A DNA stretch of 64,000 bases, taken from Sphingobium sp. CECT 9361 (GTDB taxonomy: Bacteria; Pseudomonadota; Alphaproteobacteria; Sphingomonadales; Sphingomonadaceae). The position numbers and the translations under genes are program-made. Shown piece after piece: positions 29,957 through 39,300 of the stretch. Each line of letters opens with the position of its first letter. The stretch's first letter is position 1. Location: assembly GCF_918741285.1 (NCBI RefSeq), contig NZ_CAKKNC010000002.1, forward strand, positions 124,001-188,000, in the 5' to 3' direction. A model generated the notes under the pieces. The model was given only the letters and a program-made list of their open reading frames with translations. It searched no databases and was not told the DNA's origin.

Positions 29957-31249
29957 ATGCGGATCGGTCGCATGGGTTACGGACGTAATATTGCAGCAAT
30001 TTGTGTCGCCCTCGCTGCGGTGGCCATCTCGGCAACGCCGGCGCAAGCCGCGAAGAAGATCAAGGACAAGGAATCCGAGGTCGCCATGGCCGACGCTTTC
30101 CGGTCTACGGCAAATGCTGCCAAGTCGGCCCTTGCGTCTGGCGATATGTCCACCGCCAATTCCCAGATCGTGGGGCTGCAGCCCACCAACGCGCTCGAAA
30201 AATACGTCACGGCGTCTCTGAAGTTTCAGTATGCCGAACGTCGCAACGATCCACAGGCGATCCGCCGCGCGTTGACCGATATGCTGGAGAGCGGCGCTGC
30301 CCCCGAAGCGCAGGTTCCCTATCTGCGTTACCTGGCAGGATATTATTCCTATTATCTGGGCGAACATAACGACGCGATCGCGCAGGTCAATTATGCACGC
30401 CAGTTGGGTTATACCCCGGTCGAGACGACAATCATTCTGGCCGATGCAAATATCAAAAAGAAGAAGCAGGCCGAGGGGCTGGAATTTCTTGAACAGGCCG
30501 TCGCCCAGCAGCAGGCGAGCGGGCAGGCGGTTCCTGAAGCATGGTTCGACCGGGCGATATCTCTTTCCTATCAGAACAAGAAATGGGCGGATGTCGCGAA
30601 GTGGACCCAGCAGAAGCTGGCATTGTATCCGACGGCAGGTAACTGGCGCTCTGGCCTGATCAATTTTCAGGCGGCTCCGGGGCTTGATCCTCAGGCACAA
30701 CTGGACCTTTATCGGCTGCAGTCCGCGACAGGCGCAATTGCCAGCGAACGCGACGTGCAGGCTTATGCCGCCCTCGCCGCAAAGAGCGGCTATGAAGCGG
30801 AAGCAATGTCCGTGATCGAAGCGGCGCGCTCCAATGGAAAGCTGACGGCAACCGAGGGTGTGACCTCAGCGCTACTGAAGTCGATCAGCGTCAAAGCGAA
30901 GAAGGACATTGCCGCGCTTCCCGCCCAGGTGAAGAAAGCGACTACGGCGAAGGATGGCAGTGCAGCGGCCTCGGCTGGTGATGCCTATTTCTCGCTCAGC
31001 CAGTTCCCGCTTGCCGTGGCGCAATATCAATTGGCGCTGAGCAAGGGCGGGGTCGACGCAGCACGGGTCAATAGCCGTCTGGGGGTAGCGCTTGCGCGTT
31101 CCGGCGATTTGCCGGGCGCCAAAGCTGTGCTGGCGCAAACCAGCGGCAACTGGGCGACGGTGGCAAATTTCTGGACCGTGTGGGTCAATCAGCAGGCGCA
31201 ACGGACAGCTTCGCTCGGTACTCCCGTCACGACAAACCCGACACTTTAA
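29957..31249 (+). CDS. Secreted TPR-like protein, unknown function (paralogue 2)
   Basis: A 430-aa protein, same length as its upstream neighbour. The signal peptide runs to about ATPAQA (residue 31). Helical repeat blocks include FRSTANAAKSALASGDMSTA, RYLAGYYSYYLGEHNDAIAQ and the shared C-terminal unit AGDAYFSLSQFPLAVAQYQL followed by SRLGVALARSGDLPGAKAVL. Both paralogues share the LESGAAPEAQVPYLRYLAG / LASGGAPAEELPKYEFFAG region. AAGGAG lies seven bases before the ATG. It has its own start region after the terminator of paralogue 1, so the pair is separately transcribed. Likely periplasmic; function unknown. Confidence 0.75.
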   Translation: MRIGRMGYGRNIAAICVALAAVAISATPAQAAKKIKDKESEVAMADAFRSTANAAKSALASGDMSTANSQIVGLQPTNALEKYVTASLKFQYAERRNDPQAIRRALTDMLESGAAPEAQVPYLRYLAGYYSYYLGEHNDAIAQVNYARQLGYTPVETTIILADANIKKKKQAEGLEFLEQAVAQQQASGQAVPEAWFDRAISLSYQNKKWADVAKWTQQKLALYPTAGNWRSGLINFQAAPGLDPQAQLDLYRLQSATGAIASERDVQAYAALAAKSGYEAEAMSVIEAARSNGKLTATEGVTSALLKSISVKAKKDIAALPAQVKKATTAKDGSAAASAGDAYFSLSQFPLAVAQYQLALSKGGVDAARVNSRLGVALARSGDLPGAKAVLAQTSGNWATVANFWTVWVNQQAQRTASLGTPVTTNPTL

Positions 31250-31261
31250 GGCGCAATCCAT

Positions 31262-31288
31262 GGTTCCCCGACCCGGTGTCGGGGAACC
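31262..31288. terminator. Bidirectional hairpin between convergent genes
   Basis: GGTTCCCCGAC-CCGGT-GTCGGGGAACC is a perfect 11-bp stem between the stops of TPR paralogue 2 and the acyl-CoA dehydrogenase gene. No T-run follows on either strand. The sequence also resembles a dispersed repeat. Confidence 0.6.
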
Positions 31289-31303
31289 TGAGCCTCTGAT
31301 CCG

Positions 31304-33034
31304 TCAGCCGAAATCGGCCGCGTAGAGCAAGTCGGCTCCGGCGACTGCCGCGGCTCGCAGCCCAAGCGCTTCGGGTACGACATGGCCAAGATAATAGGCG
31401 GCGGTCGTTTGTTTGGCTTTTAGAAAAGCCGGATCGCCTTCGCCCGACGCCAGCACCTCGGCAGCAATTCGTCCTTGCCGTTCCATCAGCCAGCCGCAGG
31501 TTGCCGTCGAGAGCATGGTCAGGAAAGGATAGCTGCCCGCCAGTCGGTCGTTGACCGACGCATCGGCCAGCATCCATGACGCTACGCTTTCCACCGCATC
31601 GACGAGCGATAGCAGTACGCCATCCTTTGATTCCGCCCGTATATCGGCAAGCAAGCTGCGCAGCCCGGTGCCGCCATCGCCGCTCAGCTTGCGGCCAACC
31701 AGATCGGCGGCCTGGATGCCGTTCGTGCCTTCGTATATCGGTGCGATGCGTGCATCGCGATAATATCGCGCCGCCCCGGTTTCTTCGATGAAGCCCATGC
31801 CGCCGTGCACCTGTATGCCCAGTGACGAGACTTCGCAGCCGATGTCCGTGCCATGGGCCTTGGCCAACGGCGTGACGAGATCGAGCCGGGTTTTCGCCGC
31901 GGGGTCGCCCGTGCGGGCGAGGTCGACCTGTCCGGCCGCGTAGTAGATCAAGGCTCGCGCCGCCTGAGTCTGCGCCATCATACGCAGAAGCATCCGACGC
32001 ACATCGGGATGTTCGATGATCGGGACGGGCGATCCACCCGAACTACCGTCGGCACGGGGCGTCTGGATGCGGTCGCGGGCATAAGCCAGCGCCATCTGCG
32101 TCGCGGCTTCGCCGATCTGCACACCCTGGCTGCCGACATTCAGCCGCGCGTTGTTCATCATCGTAAACATGCCGCGCATTCCGCCCATTTCCGGGCCGAC
32201 CAGTTCGCCTATGCAATCGTCATTGTCGCCGAAGGACAGAACGCATGTTGGCGAAGCGTGGATGCCCAGCTTATGCTCGATGGAAACGCAGCGTACGTCA
32301 TTTGTGGTGCCCGGCTTCCCGTCGGCATCCAGCCTGAATTTCGGTACGAGAAAGAGCGATATGCCCTTTGTCCCTGCGGGCGCGCCGGGTGTTCGTGCGA
32401 GCACAAGGTGGACGATATTGTCGGAAAGGTCATGCTCACCGAAGGTTATATATATCTTCTGACCCTTGATCCGATAAGTGCCATCGCCGACCGGGGTTGC
32501 GCTCGTGCGCAGCGCCCCGACATCGGACCCGGCTTGCGGCTCGGTCAGGTTCATCGTGGCAGGCCATTCGCCCGTAATGATCCGTGGCAGCCATAAAGCT
32601 TGCTGTTCCGGCGTGCCATGATGGTCGAGCGCTTCGATGGCGCCCATCGACAGCATGTTTATGAGCGAGAAGCCCATGTTGGCGCTGCCCAGATCTTCCA
32701 TGACCACGGTGGTCAACGCGAAGGGTAGACCCTGTCCGCCAAACGCTGTCGGACCGTCGATGGTGCCCCACCCATTGGCCACGAACGCCCGATAGGCTTC
32801 GCGAAAGCCCGCTGGCATGGTCACTACGCCATCCTGCCACTGCGCCCCTACGGTGTCGCCGATCTTCGCCAGCGGCGCATATTCGGATTCAGCGAATTGG
32901 GCGATCCCCTCTACGATGGCATCGACCATATCGGCATCGGCTGCGGCATAGCGCGGGTGTTCCGCCAGCGCTTCGAGACCGGCGATGTGCTTCAGGACGA
33001 ATTTTTGCTCGGTCGTGGGGGCGATGTAGGTCAA
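31304..33034 (-). CDS. Acyl-CoA dehydrogenase
   Basis: A 576-aa FAD enzyme for the alpha,beta-oxidation of an acyl-CoA. I start it at the TTG 33032-33034 (MTYIAPTTEQKFVLKHIAGL), which has AAGGAG eight bases upstream and matches the family N-terminus. Core blocks are EPQAGSDVG, GQKIYITFGEHDLSDNIVHL, QVHGGMGFIEE and the catalytic glutamate in IAPIYEGTNGIQA. The length of nearly 600 aa with an extra C-terminal helical domain is the longer AcdA/FadE-like type often next to beta-oxidation genes. It is divergent from a MarR gene, which may control it. Substrate length is unknown. Confidence 0.92.
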   Translation of the reverse strand: MTYIAPTTEQKFVLKHIAGLEALAEHPRYAAADADMVDAIVEGIAQFAESEYAPLAKIGDTVGAQWQDGVVTMPAGFREAYRAFVANGWGTIDGPTAFGGQGLPFALTTVVMEDLGSANMGFSLINMLSMGAIEALDHHGTPEQQALWLPRIITGEWPATMNLTEPQAGSDVGALRTSATPVGDGTYRIKGQKIYITFGEHDLSDNIVHLVLARTPGAPAGTKGISLFLVPKFRLDADGKPGTTNDVRCVSIEHKLGIHASPTCVLSFGDNDDCIGELVGPEMGGMRGMFTMMNNARLNVGSQGVQIGEAATQMALAYARDRIQTPRADGSSGGSPVPIIEHPDVRRMLLRMMAQTQAARALIYYAAGQVDLARTGDPAAKTRLDLVTPLAKAHGTDIGCEVSSLGIQVHGGMGFIEETGAARYYRDARIAPIYEGTNGIQAADLVGRKLSGDGGTGLRSLLADIRAESKDGVLLSLVDAVESVASWMLADASVNDRLAGSYPFLTMLSTATCGWLMERQGRIAAEVLASGEGDPAFLKAKQTTAAYYLGHVVPEALGLRAAAVAGADLLYAADFG

Positions 33035-33142
33035 AACGGCCACTCCTTGGTATGTATCCGGTCCCTCAAAACACAGGATCGAAGCCAAGACAACAACGGT
33101 ATCGGCAATGATTTTGGCGGTGCGGTGTGCACATCAGGATGC

Positions 33143-33154
33143 CCTAACGTCAGG
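33143..33154. promoter_or_regulatory. Candidate MarR operator
   Basis: CCTAACGTCAGG matches its own reverse complement at 10 of 12 positions. It lies in the 181-bp region between the divergent acyl-CoA dehydrogenase and marR genes. The size and place fit a MarR dimer site; nothing else supports it. Confidence 0.3.
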
Positions 33155-33215
33155 CGTGTTAAACTTTGCGTTTTTCCGCACTTGCTCCAATCGCGACTAC
33201 TGTTAGGAATGCGCC

Positions 33216-33692
33216 ATGCCTACTGCGCTGACGCTCGATAATTTCCTTCCGTACCGGTTGTCTTATACATCCAATCTGGTCAGCGATGTCGTGGCGCACA
33301 GCTATGACGCGCTGTTCGGACTCAAGATACCCGAATGGCGGATGATCGCGGTCGTCGCCGAACATGATGGTGTAACCCAGCAGCAGATCAGTGCGCGAAC
33401 GCGGATGGACAAAGTGACGGTCAGTCGTGCCGCCATCGCGCTTGCCGAAAGGGGCTTGCTCGACCGCAAACCCAACCCTGCAGACAAGCGCTCGCATATG
33501 TTGGTGCTCACAGACGCTGGGCAATCGCTTTATGCGGAGGTGGCGCCACGCGCGCAGGCGCTGGAAAAGGCGTTGTTCGCAGAGTTCGACCCGGAAGACA
33601 TGGCGCTGTTCGTCGCGACGCTGCGCCGGATAGATGCCGCTGCGCTGGCGATGGAAGAAACGCATGGCCGACCGACAAAGGTCGACCGTTGA
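33216..33692 (+). CDS. MarR family transcriptional regulator
   Basis: A 158-aa winged-helix repressor. After MPTALTLDNFLPYRLSYTSN the core reads IPEWRMIAVVAEHDGVTQQQ, then ISARTRMDKVTVSRAAIALAERGLL (recognition helix) and the wing DRKPNPADKRSHMLVLTDAG, all standard MarR. It probably binds the divergent promoter region and responds to a small ligand, perhaps an acyl-CoA or an aromatic compound. Its stop overlaps the TTG start of the transporter gene (TTGA), so regulator and transporter are coupled. Confidence 0.92.
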   Translation: MPTALTLDNFLPYRLSYTSNLVSDVVAHSYDALFGLKIPEWRMIAVVAEHDGVTQQQISARTRMDKVTVSRAAIALAERGLLDRKPNPADKRSHMLVLTDAGQSLYAEVAPRAQALEKALFAEFDPEDMALFVATLRRIDAAALAMEETHGRPTKVDR

Positions 33693-34657
33693 AAGCACTT
33701 AAATCCCTGCTCGATCCGTTTGTCCTGCTATTGCTGGCGATGGTGGCGCTCGCCTCCGTTTTTCCGGTACAGGGAGAGGCTGCACGGATCGCCGATGGCA
33801 TAGCGGACGCCGGGATTATCCTGCTGTTCTTTCTTCACGGAGCCAAGCTGTCGCGCGAAGCGATCATCGCAGGGGCCGCAAACTGGCGGCTGCAGACTGC
33901 AACGCTGGCGATTACTTTTGCGCTGTTCCCGCTGTTCGGGTTCGGCTTGTCGCAAGCGATGAACCTTACGCAACTTGGCGACCCTATGCTGGCAAGCGGC
34001 ATATTGTTTATGACCTTATTGCCCTCGACCGTGCAATCGTCGATTGCATTCACGTCGATCGCTGGCGGCAATGTGGCGGGTGCAGTCTGCGCGGCATCCA
34101 TTTCCAACATTGTAGGCATCATATTGACGCCCCTTCTTGTCGGCGTTCTGATGCATCTTTCTGCGGCGGGGCAGGGGGATATCTGGGCTTCGGCGCAGAC
34201 CATTGCCCTCCATCTGTTGCTTCCCTTTGTCGTCGGTCATTTATCCAGACCGCTGGTGGGCGCGTTTGTGGCGCGACATAAAACGATGGTCGGGCGTGTG
34301 GATCGCGGTGCGATCCTGCTCATCGTCTACACGGCTTTCAGCGCTGCTGTGGTAGAGGGATTGTGGCAGCGTCTTTCGCTGCTCACCATATTCGCGATCA
34401 TGGGCATCTGCATCCTTTTGCTCGGCGTGGTGCTGGTGCTTAGCTGGCGGGCGGGGCGGACACTGGGTCTGTCGCGCGAGGACCGGATCGTACTGTTATT
34501 CTGCGGATCGAAGAAAAGTCTGGCGTCGGGTGTGCCAATGGCGGGCGCGCTGTTTCCCGCGTCACAAGTCGGCCTGTTGATCCTGCCGCTGATGCTGTTT
34601 CATCAGATACAGTTGATAGTCTGCGCTATGATTGCCCGGCATCTCGCGAGCGAATAA
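33689..34657 (+). CDS. Bile acid:sodium symporter (SBF-like) family transporter
   Basis: A 322-aa inner-membrane protein with about nine or ten hydrophobic helices. It starts at a TTG overlapping the marR stop (MKALKSLLDPFVLLLLAMVA). Family landmarks are GIILLFFLHGAKLSREAI, MTLLPSTVQSSIAFTSIAGGN and the late CGSKKSLASGVPMAGALFP, typical of the SBF-like (YfeH) branch rather than the arsenite ACR3 branch. It carries organic anions, probably with Na+; the substrate is unknown. Its last 32 bp overlap the 3' end of mobA on the other strand. Confidence 0.88.
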   Translation: MKALKSLLDPFVLLLLAMVALASVFPVQGEAARIADGIADAGIILLFFLHGAKLSREAIIAGAANWRLQTATLAITFALFPLFGFGLSQAMNLTQLGDPMLASGILFMTLLPSTVQSSIAFTSIAGGNVAGAVCAASISNIVGIILTPLLVGVLMHLSAAGQGDIWASAQTIALHLLLPFVVGHLSRPLVGAFVARHKTMVGRVDRGAILLIVYTAFSAAVVEGLWQRLSLLTIFAIMGICILLLGVVLVLSWRAGRTLGLSREDRIVLLFCGSKKSLASGVPMAGALFPASQVGLLILPLMLFHQIQLIVCAMIARHLASE

Positions 34658-35195
34658 CGCGGTCCAGATCGTCCGGCGTATTGATGTTGGGTATGACGCT
34701 ATCCAGAGCAATCCGCCGTGCACCGACGACATCGGCCCAGCGCATGACCGAACGATTGCCGCCAGCGGCCAAGTGCGCGTCTAGGCGATTTGCCAAGGCG
34801 ACTGGCCAATAGCCGATGATGGGGATGTTCGCGACAATGGCCGCGCCTGGCAGGGCGCCAAGCTGTGCGACAAGGTTGGTTGGCAGCAATGGTGTGTCGC
34901 AGCCTGCCGTCACGACGGCATCGAAACCGTTATGCTGCGCGTAGTGCAAGGCAGCGTTCAATCCCCCCAGCGGACCCATATCCCGATCCGGCCGGTCGGG
35001 TAGGGCGATTCCTTGCGCCCATTCCCGTCCGCATATGACGACACATGCCGTTTGTGCTTCGAGCGCGGCAATGACATGCGACAGCAGGGTTTGCCCGTTC
35101 AGAGACGCTTCCGCCTTGTCCGATCCGAAACGCTTAGCGCGGCCACCGGCCAATATGGCGCCAAGAACGGAGGGAGGCACCCCGGGATCGGTCAT
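34626..35195 (-). CDS. mobA: Molybdenum cofactor guanylyltransferase
   Basis: A 189-aa nucleotidyltransferase that attaches GMP to molybdopterin to give the MGD cofactor. The GTP/Mg site reads LGAILAGGRAKRFGSDKAEA, followed by LNGQTLLSHVIAALEAQ and DRDMGPLGGLNAAL. The metal-binding VVTAGCDTPLLP is also in place. I start at the ATG 35193-35195 (MTDPGVPPSVLG). The C-terminus reaches 32 bp into the convergent transporter gene. No moa/moe genes are nearby. Confidence 0.9.
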   Translation of the reverse strand: MTDPGVPPSVLGAILAGGRAKRFGSDKAEASLNGQTLLSHVIAALEAQTACVVICGREWAQGIALPDRPDRDMGPLGGLNAALHYAQHNGFDAVVTAGCDTPLLPTNLVAQLGALPGAAIVANIPIIGYWPVALANRLDAHLAAGGNRSVMRWADVVGARRIALDSVIPNINTPDDLDRVIRSRDAGQS

Positions 35196-35326
35196 AGGCA
35201 AACTCCAAGTAGGGAACACCTGTCGCACATAAACGTCAGGTGAACGACGGTGCAATGTAGACATTTCGCCCTCGCGCCGGAACGTCCTGCCGCGATTGCT
35301 GCGGTGCAGTACGACTAAATCTGACT

Positions 35327-36298
35327 ATGCAGCGTTGGTTGGTTGCAATGATGAAACAACCTACCGTTCGCCCGGCGAGGGCCGCGATTGCCGCTGTTCT
35401 CGCATTTGCTCCAACCAGCTTGCTGGCGCAGGAATTGGCTCCCGCTGGTCCGCCGCCCGTTACAGTGACGCAGACAGCGCCGCCGCCTGTGGTCGCAGCG
35501 CCGCCAGCGGTGGCGCCGACCGCCGCTCCTGCGCCGGTTATGGCCGCACCCGCTCCGGTCGTCCAGTCAGCGCCTGCACCTGTGATTGCGGAAGCGGCGC
35601 CTGAAGCGCCACAGCCCCGCGCTGAGCGTCAAGCGCCAACACGTGCAGCGCCAGCAGCGTCGCGTGCCGTGGTAGCGCCGCAATCGGTTGCAGCGCCCTC
35701 TGCTGAAGTTACGCCGACTCAGGCAACCCCGCCTACATCTATCGTATCGGTCGAGCCTGTTCGGGACACCGCTCCCGTTGATACCGCACCAGTACTGCCA
35801 GCGTCGGCAGAGACAGGCGACGGCCTGGAATGGGGCCTTGCCGGAGGCGCGCTAGTGCTCGTGGCAGGGGTAGGCCTGATGGCGATGCGTCGCCGCCGTC
35901 GTAAGGATGGCACGGCCATGCTGAGCGATCCGGTAAGATCGACACAGCCCCTTGTTCGAGCAGATGATCAAGTGGCTTACGTGCCTGAACGACAGCCCAC
36001 TTTGGCACTTACGCCAACAATGGCTTCATCCACGGTCCGTAAAAGCAATGCGACACATGGTTCGCTGGAATCGATGGCCGAGGAATCGCCCAGTCGGGAA
36101 AATCCTTTCCTGACCCGGAAGAACCGCCTGCGCCGCGCCCATTTCCTGCTTCGCCAGGAACACGCGCCCAGCACCAGCGCCGCATCGGTTGAAGCCGTCG
36201 CCGCTCAAACGCAGAATGATCGTCGTCAATCGGTGACTTATGATTTCGGCAAGGCCAGCATGTCACAGCGTCGCGGATTTCGTCCCGCAACTACCTGA
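35327..36298 (+). CDS. Pro/Ala-rich membrane-anchored protein with LPxTG-like segment
   Basis: Up to 323 aa. A signal peptide (ARAAIAAVLAFAPTSLLAQ) is followed by about 110 residues dominated by Ala and Pro (repeated APAPV, PPPV). Then come LPASAETGDG (about 158-166), one transmembrane helix (LEWGLAGGALVLVAGVGLMA) and the basic stop RRRRRK. The order motif-helix-Arg run resembles a sortase or exosortase signal, but a 130-residue polar tail follows, which those signals do not have. The tail includes ENPFLTRKNRLRRAHFLLRQ and ends RRGFRPATT. The start is uncertain: ATG at 35327, 35348 or 35351. Function unknown. Confidence 0.6.
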   Translation: MQRWLVAMMKQPTVRPARAAIAAVLAFAPTSLLAQELAPAGPPPVTVTQTAPPPVVAAPPAVAPTAAPAPVMAAPAPVVQSAPAPVIAEAAPEAPQPRAERQAPTRAAPAASRAVVAPQSVAAPSAEVTPTQATPPTSIVSVEPVRDTAPVDTAPVLPASAETGDGLEWGLAGGALVLVAGVGLMAMRRRRRKDGTAMLSDPVRSTQPLVRADDQVAYVPERQPTLALTPTMASSTVRKSNATHGSLESMAEESPSRENPFLTRKNRLRRAHFLLRQEHAPSTSAASVEAVAAQTQNDRRQSVTYDFGKASMSQRRGFRPATT

Positions 36299-36331
36299 TT
36301 GCCGAATACCCTATATCGAGGTCTAAGTTAC

Positions 36332-36365
36332 AAGCCGGAAGCCCTGCAGGGTTTCCGGCTTTTGG
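36332..36365 (+). terminator. Rho-independent terminator
   Basis: AAGCCGGAA-(GCCCTGCAGGG)-TTTCCGGCTT forms a 9-bp stem with a further CCCTGCAGGG palindrome at the tip, followed by TTTT. It lies 34 bp after the Pro/Ala-rich gene and just before the convergent mfd stop. Confidence 0.85.
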
Positions 36366-36375
36366 CTGGTCGTAC

Positions 36376-39300
36376 TTATCCTGCGACCTTCGCCAGTCCC
36401 TTGGAGAGTTGCACCGCTGCGTTAAGCCGCGCCGCCGGATCAGCCCATGTGCGCGTGATGACCAGTTTGCTGTCGGGCCGCAGCTTTGCGGTCCCGTCCA
36501 GTCGCTGCACATAAGCCAGCAGCCCGGTGAGATTGGGGAAGCTGTCACCGTGGAAGCTGACCAGCGCGCCTTTGCTGCCGACATCCATTTTCGCGATGTT
36601 GGCTTTCACGCAATTCTGCTTGATCTCTATGAGCTTGAGCAGGTTTTGTGTTGGTGCGGGTAGCTTGCCGAAACGGTCGATGAGTTCGGCGGCAAACGCC
36701 TCGATGCCGTTGCGGTCTTCCAGTTCGTTGATGCGGCGATACAGCCCCATGCGCAGGTCGAGATCCGGCACATAGTCTTCCGGGATCATGATCGGCGCAT
36801 CGATGGTGATCTGGGGCGAGAAGCTGTCGCGCGCCTTTTCCGCGGCGATGCCGCCTGCCTTGGCGTCAAGGATCGCTTCCTCCAGCATCGACTGATAAAG
36901 TTCGAAGCCGACTTCACGGATATGCCCGGACTGTTCGTCGCCCACAAGATTGCCTGCGCCGCGAATGTCGAGATCGTGGCTGGCCAACTGAAACCCTGCG
37001 CCGAGCGTGTCGAGATCGGACAAGACCTTGAGCCGCTTTTCGGCGGTTTCGGTAATGATCCGGTCGGCCGGCGTCGTCATATAGGCATAGGCGCGGGTCT
37101 TCGAACGCCCGACGCGGCCACGCAACTGGTAAAGCTGCGCCAGCCCGAAACGGTCGGCGCGATGGATGATGAGCGTGTTGGCGCTCGGGATATCGAGGCC
37201 GCTTTCGACGATGGTGGTCGAGAGGAGGACGTCGTAACGTTTGTCGTAGAAGGCGGACATGCGCTCTTCGACTTCGGTTGGCGCCATTTGGCCATGCGCG
37301 ACTACTGCGCGGACTTCGGGCACTTCCTCGCGCAGAAATTCTTCGATTTCGGTCAGGTCGGAGATGCGCGGGACCACGAAGAAGCTCTGGCCGCCGCGAT
37401 AATGCTCCCGCAGCAGCGCCTCGCGGATCACCACGCCGTCCCACGGCATGATGTAAGTGCGAACCGCAAGGCGGTCGACTGGGGGGGTCTGGATAACTGA
37501 CAATTCACGCAGGCCGGACATCGCCATCTGCAGCGTGCGCGGAATGGGTGTGGCGGTCAGCGTCAGCACATGCACGTCGGCTTTGAGTTGTTTGAGGCGT
37601 TCCTTGTGGACGACGCCGAACCGTTGTTCCTCATCGACGATGACGAGGCCTAGCCGCTTGAACTCCAGCCCCTTGGTCAGCAGCGCATGGGTGCCGACGA
37701 CGATATCCATTGTTCCGTCGGCCAGCGCAGCCTTGGTCGCTTTGGCCTCGGCGGCGGGGACTAGGCGGGAGAGCCGTCCGACTTTCAGGGGGAAGCCACG
37801 GAAGCGTTCCTCGAAATTGTTGTAATGTTGCCGGGCAAGCAAGGTCGTCGGACCGATGAGCGCGACCTGCATTCCTGCCATGGCGGCGACGAATGCGGCG
37901 CGCAAGGCGACTTCGGTCTTCCCGAAGCCCACGTCGCCGCAGACGAGGCGATCCATAGGCGTTCCCGCCGCCAGATCGGCGAGCACATCGGCGATGGCTT
38001 TGTCCTGATCGTCGGTTTCCTGATAGGGGAAGCGGTCAACGAATGCGGGGTAGCCCGCAGCATCGGGTTCGGCGATATCGGCGGGGCGCAGCGCCCGGGC
38101 CGCTGCGGTCTTGAGCAATTCGCCTGCGATTTCCCGGATGCGTTCGCGCATCTTGGCCTTGCGCCGCTGCCATGCTTCGCCACCGAGGCGGTCGAGCGGT
38201 ACGCCGTCTGTCTCCGACCCATAGCGCGAGAGGACGTCGAGATTCTCGACGGGCACATATAGCTTGTCGCCGCCTGCATAGCCCAAAGCTACGCAATCAT
38301 GCGGGGCATTGCCGACCGGGATCGAGGTGAGGCCGTCATAGCGCCCAATGCCGTGATCGGCATGAACCACCAGATCGCCGGGTGTCAGCGTTGCCAGTTC
38401 GGAGAGGAAGGCGTCGGCGCTCTTCTTGCGCTTGGCCCGCCGTACGAGACGGTCGCCGAGCATGTCCTGTTCGGTCAGTACCGCGACATCGGGTGCCGCA
38501 AAGCCGTGGTCGAGCGGCAGGACTGTCAGGGCCACCGCGCCGGTTGCGGCCAGTCCCAGCGCTTCCTGCCAGCCATCGGCCATCGCGATGCGCTTGACGC
38601 CATGATCGGCCAGCAGGCCCGACAGCCGCTCGCGCGCGCCGACCGAATAGCTGGCGATCACGACCTTGCGGTTCTTGCCCAGTTTGGCGACGTGCTTGCC
38701 GACCGCTTCGTAGACATTCGCGTTCTGCGCGCGTTCGGGTGCGAAATCGCGGGGGCCATCGACGCCGAAGTCTACGACGTTAGCGCTTTCCGGCTCGTGG
38801 AAGGGGCTGGTGATATGGATCGCACGATCGGCAATGGCCTGCGTCCACTCGTCGGCTTTGAGGTAAAGCTGTGCCGGGTCGAGGGGGCGATAAGAACCGG
38901 GATCACTCGATCGCGCTTCGATGCGATTGGCGTGGTAATCGCGGATCGCCTCCAGCCGCGATTCGGCGGCGGCGGTGACGCCGTGATCCTGTATGAAGAC
39001 CGCGTCCTCGCCCAAATGCTCGAACATCGGCACCAGCCGTTCCTCGAACAGCGGCAGCCAATGTTCCATGCCCGCCAGACGCCGCCCGTCGCTCACCGCC
39101 TGATAGAGCGGATCGCCGGTTGCAGTCGCGCCGAAGGTTTCGCGATAGCGACCGCGAAAGCGCTTTATCGTGTCTTCGTCCAGCAAGGTTTCGGAGGCGG
39201 GGAGGAGGGTGAAGCCCTCCACCGGCCCGGTCGTCCGCTGATCGCCCGGATCGAACCGGCGGAGCGTTTCTATCTCATCGCCGAAGAAGTCGAGCCGCAG

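Noticed and set aside
35780..35830. True sortase (LPxTG) anchoring of the Pro/Ala-rich protein
   Set aside because: A sorting signal must be at the C-terminus. Here 130 residues follow the Arg cluster.
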